NCBI GenBank assembly: GCA_036346395.1
Contig: CM070604.1
Coordinates: forward strand, 1-64,000
Length of the DNA: 64,000 nucleotides
Origin: Hsuehochloa calcarea
Taxonomy: Eukaryota > Streptophyta > Magnoliopsida > Poales > Poaceae
Reading direction: 5' to 3'
Part shown: one piece after another, positions 33,098 to 42,676 of the stretch
Layout: every line of letters starts with the position of its first letter
Position numbering within the stretch: position 1 is the first letter of the stretch
Program-made: the position numbers and the translations under genes
Notes under the pieces: model-generated
Told to the model about the DNA's origin: nothing
What the model saw: the letters and a program-made list of their open reading frames with translations, nothing else
The model's database searches: none

Positions 33098-33930
33098 GTT
33101 TCAGATAGACTACTTGCGGAGGGAAATTCTTATGAGGCTCAATGCATAAACGTTGATCCAAATCCCAATGAATTCCGCTTCCTTGGGAAGGAGCTTGAGT
33201 TAAGGTTTACGTACCAAACTTCTGTTCGGCAGTTGAGCAATTTTATTTCATTTTCTGATCTCCCTACCTACTTCGCGCATTTTGAAGAGGTTTATCAGAA
33301 ACCAAATAAGTTAATTGTTGGTAAGATGTATGTTTTCACATATTGTATCTTCTCATATAATAGACTTTTTGTGTGGTTACTTCTCACAAAAATACTTGAT
33401 GCAACTTTGGCAAGATGTGGTCGGTTTAGTTGTACACGTCGGCCCAATTCAACACATCAACAGTTTCCCACGTCGTATACCGGTGAGGGAATTATGCATC
33501 ATGGATGATAAGTACGAGTAGCACAATAATGCTTCTATTTTCTTAAAAGAGAATATATTATATTGCATATCTTTTATTGAGTCTATGTTTTCTATGAATT
33601 AGCCATAACTTACTATTCGTGCATGTTTGGGATTCGCTAATTGTGCGGTATCTAACACGGTGGAGACTTGTGGGTGAAGACCACCATATTTTGGCCATGA
33701 CAATGCTAAAGAAGAATAGTCATAATGGTATGTGTAAAGTTATTTCGAACTTATTCTTGATACACAACAAATTATTTTAAAATACTAATCATATACACTA
33801 TAATGTTGAAAAGGTTGCTTGACGATAATGGGATGTACCAATTTCTTCTTTGGACCTCAAGTTGCTGGAGCACAAGAGCTCGAAGGTAAACAACCATGTA
33901 AATAATGTATGTACTTCTTTCTTTCATAAT
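33098..33930 (+). pseudogene. RPA70-like OB-fold gene fragment (probably Helitron-borne)
   Basis: Three exon-like blocks read on the plus strand. About 33100-33328 gives DRLLAEGNSYEAQCINV, NEFRFLGKELELRFT and FSDLPTYFAHFEEV, like the DUF223/RPA N-terminal OB domain. About 33412-33513 gives VVGLVVHVGPIQHINSFPRR and RELCIMDDKYE. About 33603-33735 gives VHVWDSLIVRYLTRW and EDHHILAMTMLKKN, with a trailing FFFGPQVAGAQELEG at 33840-33890. RPA70 binds single-stranded DNA; plant Helitrons commonly carry such genes. The 5' part is cut by E1 and the 3' part by E2. Exon joints are inferred. Confidence 0.72.
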
Positions 33931-33935
33931 AATTT

Positions 33936-36311
33936 TGTAACACCCCAGCCCAGCACTGCGCCTGGAATACCACCACACTACCCTTAACATCTAATAATCA
34001 TCAACACACTAGAAAATTTCAGCAAACAAAACAATAATAGAACACGTCCACGGGTCACAATAAAATATGAATAAAGATTGATCAAGCATGAACAAATAAG
34101 CAAGGGAAACATAACAAGGTAAGTAATCCAAAACAACACAAAATTAATGAATCCAAAGCATTGAAACAAATAGACTAGCCCAAAATATTGACCTAAATTT
34201 TATTCAACTTAACAAGTCCTAGAGTAATCCAGCAATAATGAATAAAAAGTTCTCAAGGCAATTAATCATGTGTCTGAAGTAGAAAACTATCACATGTGCT
34301 CTATTCGCTCTCAAACATGGCGCCCTCGAAGATCACCTAAAGACAACAAAAGAGCAAGGGCGAGTCCACGACTCAGCAAATACATCAATATACAACGAAC
34401 AATAATGAATCAACAATATTCAATAACTTCATTATCATCATAGGTACTTCGATTGATATTCTCATGATGTTCTCTTCCCTTTGTTTCACACCATTCATCT
34501 CATATATCAATGCAACTCTACTCTACATGTCCAATGCACTTCTTTCGCGTATACCGGTATAGCATGAGTGAATGCTCGCGACAACATTCACTCTCAAGCC
34601 CATTCCTCCTCAAGGATTGAGGACCTTCTCCACTCCCGTGGAGTTGTGATCAATCATGATCACCTTCTCATTTGCAAAGATACTTATGAATGCAAAAATG
34701 CAAAACTTGGTCATATTCATCATATCCAATTTTTTCTCATGTTCGTCAACAAGATACAATCATACCATTTCATTGCTCGCAATTAAATAAAATAAAAGCA
34801 CAACAATAATGGTACTGAAAGATAAAGAATCACAGTGATCAGTCATTGATTGTTGTCTACTATGCACTTGCATCTATTAGTTGCGACGAACGATTTGGCT
34901 AGAAGAAGGCAACAACAACGACGTCTCTCCTACAATAAATACTCGAATTTCAATGCAAGCTATAGCAACAAAAGAACATTCATCAATCGACATCGCTCCT
35001 ACACGTCTCCAAGTCTACCACGCTTCCCCGATACCGAATAGTTACCCTTTCTGCTCTGGTACTAAAATGAGCGCAACCTGTGATTCAAAAGTCCGATCAT
35101 GGCAAACCACCCAGTTCTGGATTATTCATGAAATTCCCCACATTTTCTTAAATTACTAAGACTTCTAATAAAATCACCTAACCCTCCGTTTTTAACCCAG
35201 CAAACCGATTTGTCCCCTCAACAGACAGTCGTACAAAAAATCATAACATATTGATCAGAAGTCTAAATGAGGTGTTCTTGGACACTCTGGAAAGATTATC
35301 GAATTCCCCGCCTAAACTTAGTTGGTGAGCTTTCCATATTCGGCCATCTTCTACCCTTACCAAACTGATTAACAGAACGGATAATTCACATCAGGGTTTC
35401 TAGACAGCGGCACTAAACCCAACATAACTTTCAGTTCACAAGGTCAAATATTATGGTTTTTAGCTTTCTGGAAATCTTGTAAAAATGTCTACAATATTCG
35501 TTATGGTGATATCCCCTAATTCTTCCATTAACTATACGCTAACGACCGATTACCAATATCCCTCAGAATTAAAATAGAACTGCAGAACAGCAGCGCTATG
35601 AAAATCATATCTCCCAATCCACTCATCCAAATAACTTGAACCAATACTCTACGGAAAGCTAGAGACGTCGCCCAGAATTATCTAGGAGATGTCCTGGCCA
35701 GAAAACACACTTAACTCCCTCAAAACCGTCGGCCATTACGGACTGTCCTAAACAGATCTATTACCGATGTCGCCTAATTACTCAATTATCCTACCAAACG
35801 AATGGGGACCAGGGTTACCCTTGAAGAACCGTTGAAGAACATGAACTCGGACTGCGATCCCTCCCCTTCTCTTCTTCCTTCTTTCCCTTCCTCTCTTCTT
35901 CGTTCCTCTTGGCTGGACTCTCCAATGGCGATCTTCTTCTCCTTCCTCCCAAATGGCTGCAGCAAGGAGCTTCAACAGGGCAATAATGGCGCTACTGGTG
36001 GTGCTGGAGATGCAGGGGAGGAGGCACAAGAGGTGGCGGCCAAGGGGGAGATGGGGAGTGGCGGCCACAAGTGGGTAGAAGGGGGAAGGGGGTGGCGGCT
36101 AGGGTTTTGGGGAAGGGTGGTGCCTTCCCCCCTATGGCCGGCCACCACAAGCCCTCTTGGGCCAAGGCCCAGGCCCAGGTTGCCAGGAGTTTGCAAAAAA
36201 ACCCCCTCTCTAACTGCTGATAAATCTATTTTCTAGTTAGTCCTACTCCCTACTTTATTAATCTCTCCCGAATTCATTTCTAGTTTCCCAATTAAATTTC
36301 GGGGTATTACA
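33936..36311 (-). repeat. E2 3' LTR (left copy)
   Basis: Begins TGTAACACCCCAGCCC and ends GGTATTACA on the plus strand, followed by a polypurine tract (minus strand AAGGGGGTAGAA) at 36312-36323. The GC-rich segment at 35820-36180 is LTR sequence and gives spurious open frames on both strands. Confidence 0.92.
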
Positions 36312-36386
36312 TTCTACCCCCTTAACGAAATTTGACCCTGAATTCTAACCAAGCTTAACACGCTAAAACAACAACCACTAAAATCT

Positions 36387-37450
36387 TTACCAACACATCA
36401 CATACCTGCTGCGAATAATTTTGGATATTGATCGCGCATGCGAGACTCCAACTCCCAAGTCGCCTCTCTCGAACTGATGTGTCCACAACACGTTGACATA
36501 TACCAATGTCTTGTGCCTCAGCACTCGCTCTGACCTCTCCAGAATACGCACCGGACGCGACTCAATTGTGAGGTCTTGCTTAATAGTCAACGGCTCCAAT
36601 GAAACCTTATGCTCTGCGTTTCTCAAAAACTTCCTCAGCGTCGAGACATGAAACACGTTGTAAACTCCACGCATGGACTCAGGAAGGTCCAGGCGGTAGG
36701 CTAACTTCCCAATTCTTGCAATAATCGGGAACGGTCCAACGTACCTTGGGCTAAGCCTCCCTTTGGTACCGAATCGAACAATGTCTTTAGTGGGAGACAC
36801 TCTTAAGAGCAGCTGGTCACCCACCGTAAACTCCAAGTCATGCCTCCTCACATCAGTATAGCTTTTCTGTCTGCTCTGAGCTGCTAACAGATTCTGCCTC
36901 ACGATGGCCACGCGCTCAATGGTCTTCTGAATCCAGTCCAGACCCAAAACTGCCTTCTCACCCACTGCATCCCAACAAAGTGGTGATATGCATTTCCGCC
37001 CATACAGAATCTTGAATAGTGCGGCTCTAATACTGGAATAGTAGCTATTGTTATAAGCAAACTCTATTAGTGGCAACTGGTCCTCCCAACTACCCTTCCA
37101 AGACAGAACGCAAGTCCGCAATATATCCTCCAAAGTCTGAATAGTACGCTTTAACTGCCCATCTGTCTAAGGATGAAACGTTGTACTAAGACGAAGCTGT
37201 GTGCCCAATGCACTCTGTAGACTTTCCCAGAAGTTGGAGACAAACTTCGCATCCATATCAGAAATGATTGTCTTTTGCACACCATGCAGTCTCACAATCT
37301 CACACACATAAATAGGTGCCAAATCGCTTGCCAAATTTGTCGTTCGGATAGGAATGAGGTGTGCAGACTTGCTGAAACGATCCACTACTACCCAAACTGC
37401 ATCCTTCCCTCGCGGCGAATGAGGTAACGCCACCACAAAGTCCATAGAGA
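36387..37450 (-). pseudogene. E2 integrase with stop and mutated catalytic Glu
   Basis: Core frame 37445-37167 has VVVDRFSKSAHLIPI and IISDMDAKFVSNFWESL (the two catalytic Asp regions). It ends at a TAG in place of the Gln of the usual HPQTDGQ motif. The next frame resumes with TDGQLKRTIQTLED, where the catalytic Glu of the usual GQSERTIQ is Lys. From 37133 to 36387 follow FAYNNSYYSSI, GRKC, GPFPIIARIGKLAYRLDLP and VRILERSERVLR. A final 1-base shift separates the chromodomain-like REATWELESRMRDQYP. Catalysis is impossible for this copy. Confidence 0.88.
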
Positions 37451-37525
37451 TATCATATCAAGGCCACAGGAGAACCTCCAGAGGCTACAACAACCCTACA
37501 AGACGCTTATGCTCACTTTCACTTG

Positions 37526-38250
37526 CTAACAAACACCACAAGAACCAACATAATTAGCAATGTCCACCTTCATCCTTTTCCACCAAAAATTTTGTTTCAG
37601 ATCACGATACATCTTAGTCTCACCAGGATAAACAGTGTACGGAGTGCGATGAGCATCCCTCAAGATATCATCTTTGACCTCCGCCTTTTGCGGCACACAA
37701 AGGCGACCTTTAAACCTTAAAGCTCCAGATTCATCCATGTTGAAATATCCTTCTTTGCCCTCATTCAGATGCTTCCTGACCTCCTCAATAATCGACCACT
37801 CTGCTGTGCTTCCCGCACACGGTCTGGAATAGCTAACTTAAGTATCAATTGTGTCTCAATATGTGTTGTGCCCGCATAACAATAAGATATCTCCATGCGA
37901 TCAAAATCAGTAATGAGGCAATCTAGAGTAGTGGGAATCGCCTTGCGACTAAGAGCATCAGCAACAACATTGGCCTTGCCTGGATGATACTGAATAGTAA
38001 GATCATAATCCTTAATCAACTCCAACCACCTCCTTTGCCTCAAACTCAAATCCATCTGAGTGAAGATATACTTGAGACTCTTGTGATCTGTAAAAATATC
38101 ACAAGACTCGTCGTACAGATAATGCTGCCAAATCTTGAGAGCAAAGACAACTGCAGCAAGCACCAAGTCATGAGTAGAATAATTTTGCTCGTGCTCCATT
38201 AACTACCTCGACGCATAAGCAATCACCTTACCGTATTGCATAAGAACGCA
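37526..38250 (-). pseudogene. E2 RNase H and integrase zinc finger
   Basis: RNase H pieces at 38250-37800 include LGCVLMQ at the deletion edge, ALKIWQHYLYDESCDIFTDH and HPGKANVVADALSRKA. The zinc-finger part at 37738-37526 reads DAHRTPYTVYPGETKMYRDL ending SCGVC. The second His of the HHCC finger (usually HPG) is Tyr here. Confidence 0.85.
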
Positions 38251-38260
38251 GCCAAGACCC

Positions 38261-38280
38261 AACCTGGCTCTTATACCAAC
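38261..38280 (-). other. E2 primer binding site
   Basis: The minus strand next to the 5' LTR reads TTGGTATAAGAGCCAGGTT, close to the initiator-Met-tRNA complement TGGTATCAGAGCCAGGTT, with a one-base change. Confidence 0.85.
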
Positions 38281-40660
38281 TGTAACACCCCAGCCCAGCA
38301 CTGAGCTTGGAATGCCACCACACTACCCTTAACATCTAATAATCATCAACACACTAGAAAATTTCAGCAAACAAAAAAATAGAACCCGTCCACGGGTCAC
38401 AATAAAACATGAATAAAGATTGATCAAGTATGAACAAATAAGCAAGAGAAACATAACAAGGTAAGTAATCCAAAACATCACCAAATTAATGAATTGAAGC
38501 ATTGAAATAAATAGACTAGCCCAAAACATTGATCGAAATTTTATTCAACTTAACAAGTCCTAGAGTAATCCAGCAATAATGAATAAAAAGTTCTCAAGGC
38601 AATTAATCATGTGTCTGAAGTAGAAACTATCACATGTGCTCTATTCGCTCTCAAACATGGCGCCCTCGAAGATCACCTAAAGACAACAAAAGAGCAAGGG
38701 TGAGTCCACGACTCAACAAATACATCAATATACAACGAACAATAATGAATCAACAATATTCAATAACTTCATTATCATCATAGGTACTTTGATTAATATT
38801 CTCATGATGTTCTCTTCCCTTTGATTCACACCATTCATCTCATATATCAATGCAACTCTACTCTACATGTACACATGCACTTCTTTCGCGTATGCCGGTA
38901 TAGCATGAGTGAATGCTCGCGATAACATTCACTCTCAAGCCCATTCCTCCTCAAGAATTGAGGACCTTCTCCACCCCCGTGGAGTTGTGATCAATCATGA
39001 TCACCTTCTCATTTGCAAAGATGCTTATGAATGAAAAAAATGCAAAACTTGGTCATATTCATCATATCCAATTTTTTCTCATGTTCGTCAACAAGAAACA
39101 ATCATACCATTTCATTGCTCGCAATTAAATAAAATAAAAGCACACCAATAATGGTACTGAAAGATAAAGAATTACAGTGATCAGTCATTGATTGTTGTCT
39201 ATCATGCACTTGCATTTACTAGTTGCGACGCACGAATTGGCTAGAAGAAGGCAACAAGCACGATGTCTCTCCTACAATAAATACTCGAATTTCAATACAA
39301 GCTATAGCAATAAAAGAACATTCATCAATCGACATCGCTCCTACACGTCTCCAACTCTACCACGCTTCCCTGGTACCAAACAGTTACCCCTTTGCTTCTC
39401 TGGTACTAAAACGAGCGCAACCTGTGACTCAAAAGTCCGATCATGGAAAACCACCCAGTTCTGGATTCTTCATGAAATTCCCCACATTTTCTTAAATTAC
39501 TAAGACTTCTAATAAAATCAGCTAACCCTCCATTTTTAACCCAGCAGGCCGATCTGTCCCCTCAACAGATAGTCATACAAAACAAATTCATAACTTGTTG
39601 ATCAGAAGTCCAAATGAGGTGTTCTTGGACCCTCTGAAAATATTATCGAATTTCCCACCTAAACCTAGTTGGTGAGATTTCTATATTCGGCCATCTTCTA
39701 CCCTTACCAAACTGATTAACAGAACGGATAGTTCACATCAGGGTTTCTTGACAGCGGCACTAAACCCAACGTAACTTTCAGTTCACAAGGTTAAATATTA
39801 TGGTCTTTAGCTTTTTGGAAATCTTGTAAAAATATCTACAATATTTGTTATGGTGAGATCTACTAATTCTTCCATTAAGTATGCGCTAACGGCCGATTAC
39901 TAATATCTGTCAGAATTAAAACAGAACTGCAGAACAGCACCGCTACAAAAATCATATCTCACAATCCGCTCATCCAAATGACTTGATCCAATACTATACG
40001 GAAAGCTAGTGATGTCGTCCACAATTCTCTAGGAGACGTCCTGGCCAGGAAACACACTTAACTCCCTAAAACCGTCGTCCATTACGGACTGTCATAAATA
40101 GATCTATTACCGACATCGCCTAATTACTCAATTATTCTACCAAATGAATGGGGATCGGGATTACCCTTGAAGAACCGCTGAAGAACACAAACCCGGGCTG
40201 TGATCCCTCCCCTTCGCTTCTTCCTTCTTTCCCTTTCTCTCTTCTTCCTTCCTCTTGGCCGGCCTCTCCAATGGCGATCTTCTTCTCCTTCCCCCCAAAT
40301 GGCAGCAGCAAGGAGCTTCAACAGGGGGTAATGGCACTATGGGTGGTGCTGGAGACGCAGGGGAGGAGGCACAAGAGGTGATGGCCAAGGGGTAGATGGG
40401 GGTGGCGGTCACAAGTGGGGAGAAGGGGGAAGGGGGTTGGCGGCTAGGGTTTCGGGGAAGGGTGGCGCCTCCCCCCCCTCTTATGGCCAGCCACCACAAG
40501 CCCTCTTGGGCCAAGCCCCAGGCCCAGGATGCCAGGATTTTGCAGAAACCCCATCTCTCTAACTGCTGATAAATCTATTTTCTAGTTGGTCCTTCCCCCT
40601 ATTTTATCAATCTCTCTCGAATTCATTTATAGTTTCCCGATTAAATATCGAGGTATTACA
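38281..40660 (-). repeat. E2 5' LTR (right copy)
   Basis: 2380 bp, TGTAACACCCCAGCCC to GGTATTACA, colinear with the left copy. The same family architecture is seen in the solo LTR at 50166 and the partial LTR at 41257. Confidence 0.92.
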
Positions 40661-40665
40661 AATTT

Positions 40666-41256
40666 AATCGGTAATCGCTTTAAACAGAAATACGACTAGT
40701 AGTGCTGCACGATGTATATGTAAGGAACTTTGTCACGAATGTTGTTGATATAAGAAATGATGTACTTACTAGATTGTTTGTGCATTAATAACGTAAGCCA
40801 GTTACTCAATCTTTTGACATCTCTATACATATAATATACAATAGATTTATGATGTTTAAGTTTTGTTTGTTATTTTGTAGAATGTGCTTCCATTCTCTTT
40901 ACGTCACAAGCTAGAGATGAGGATGCGTCTTCCATAAGGCTGCTGCATAAACTTCATTTTTATATTTCGGATTTATGTTTATGTTTAATGCATGATGTGT
41001 ACTTTATCTGTTGGTTTGTACTTAATTTACATGATTGAATGTCAGTTATTTATTTATTGGAGTAAATTATGAAAAAATATTATTTATCGTTCATTTCTAG
41101 AATTATCGCACAGAGTTCTTGTTCTCTCATGTTGCACCATTGTGATGCCCGTATGTAAAATCATCTTTTCATTGCTTGATTTTCTTTATGTGTTAAAGGA
41201 AAATATTAATTCTGTAAGGTTTGGGGTTCCGTTGCAACGCATGGGCATCCTACTAG
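40666..41256 (+). mobile_element. Helitron 3' terminal region
   Basis: The segment ends in CTAG followed by T (41253-41257). It is preceded by the hairpin-forming CCGTTGCAACGCATGGG at about 41229-41245. Hairpin plus CTRR-T is the Helitron 3' signature, and this wording is familiar from grass Helitrons. A short exon-like block after a TTTTGTAG acceptor at 40865-40880 (NVLPFSLRHKLEM) may be the last RPA-like exon. No Rep or helicase coding sequence was found; the 5' end is not identified. Confidence 0.75.
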
Positions 41257-42676
41257 TATAAAAATAAAAGCACAACAATAATGGTAATGAACGATAAAGA
41301 ATTACAGTGATTAATCATTGATCGATGTCTACCATGCACTTACCGTAACTAGTTGCGATGCACGATTTGGTTAGAAGATAGCAACAAGCATGATGCCTCT
41401 CCTACATTTAATACTCAAATATCAATACAAGCTACATCATCATAAGAACAAAAATCAATCGACATCGCTCCTACACGTTCCCAAATCTACCACGCTTCCC
41501 AGTACCGAACAGTCACCCTTTGCTGTCCTGGAACTAAAAAGAGCGTAACTTTTGACACAAAAGTCTGATCATGGCAAACCACCCAGTTCTGGAATCTACA
41601 CAAAATTCTCCACATTTTCTTAGATTACCATGACTTCTAATTAAATAATCTAACACTCCGTTTTTATCCCAAAATATCGATCTGTCATCTTCGGGACAAC
41701 GAGTCTTACTAAATTCATAACTTTTATTTTACCCAACCAAAATTCAAGTTCTTGGATTCTCCTGAACCCGTAGACAATTATCTACATCTTTTATGTAGAT
41801 CAAAAACACTAATTAGTCTATTTACTATTTTTAATCTGCAGACTACCAAGACGATGCCAAACGATGACAACCCCCTAGACAGCAGCCTTACAAAATTCAT
41901 AACTCGAAATATACTCGTCATCTCGATATGATTAAATATTATATGGAAAGCTACTGAAATTCTCTACAATTAACTAGCAGATGACATTCCCAAAATTCCC
42001 CATTAAGGTACCCTAAATAATCGTACAATAGAACAGCACACTAAACAGATCTATTAATCGGTCCCTCGACTAGAAAATTCTAAAACCCTCTCTAATCTCG
42101 ATTCTAATATTTAATTAAATTAACAAAAGGGAAAGAGAAAACAAGATCGTTACCACACGACGAAAAACCCGATCCCGTCTTCTTCCTCCTAATCCTCTTC
42201 TCTTCTCTTTCTTAGCTTCTTCTTTTTCTCTGCTATGCCTCGTTGTTTTTCCTTGGCCTCACGGTAGCATGCAGATAGCTAGCGAACAAAGCTTGGCATG
42301 CATGCGGGTGCACTGGACCAATTGGCAGAAGGTTGGCGAGCGACTTCACGTGCGCACGGGCAGCAATAGGAAAAACCTCGCGGCCAGCTGCACTCACGCA
42401 GGCAACCAGTCCTCCAGAGGCGATTAGGCAGCTTCTAGTCCCCCACGCGCACACAGTAGCTCATAGGCGCCCACGCGGCAGCCAGCCCTTGGCACGCGCG
42501 CGACAGGCGACGTTGCGTGGGAGAGCGAGCAAACCGAAGGCCTCCACGCGCCGACGATCGCAAGAATGAAACGACTGCTGGCAGTGCACGAGTAAAGAAA
42601 AAACAACCCGTTTTCACGTATCCTCTTTTATTTAATTACGCACATGCCCTTAACAGGTTATTTTTTAAATATTACA
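41257..42676 (-). repeat. partial LTR, diverged relative of the E2 LTR
   Basis: From 41266 the sequence follows the E2 LTR from about its 850th base (ATAAAAGCACAACAATAATGG, then GTCTACCATGCACTT, then GCTCCTACACGT) through a GC-rich segment to an ATATTACA end at 42676. The first 850 bp are missing because the Helitron end abuts it. Open frames in 42233-42600 are LTR shadows. Confidence 0.75.

Larger units (their letters stand above)
33936..40660 (-). mobile_element. E2: internally deleted chromodomain-type gypsy element
   Basis: Paired LTRs of 2376 and 2380 bp (33936-36311, 38281-40660) flank only 1969 bp of internal sequence. AATTT at 33931-33935 and 40661-40665 is the target duplication. 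On the minus strand the primer binding site (38280-38261) is followed at once by the start of RNase H, so gag, protease and all of RT are missing. RNase H, integrase and chromodomain-like tail remain, all damaged. It sits in an intron-like part of the RPA-like gene. LTR copies differ by scattered substitutions, so it is older-looking than E1. Confidence 0.93.

Noticed and set aside
35778..36236. Long open frames in E2 LTRs, also 40148-40514
   Set aside because: Same reason: GC-rich LTR segment, not conserved in frame between LTR copies.
42233..42606. Ala/Arg/Cys-rich frames on both strands
   Set aside because: They correspond to the GC-rich tail of an E2-like LTR and lack coding signals.
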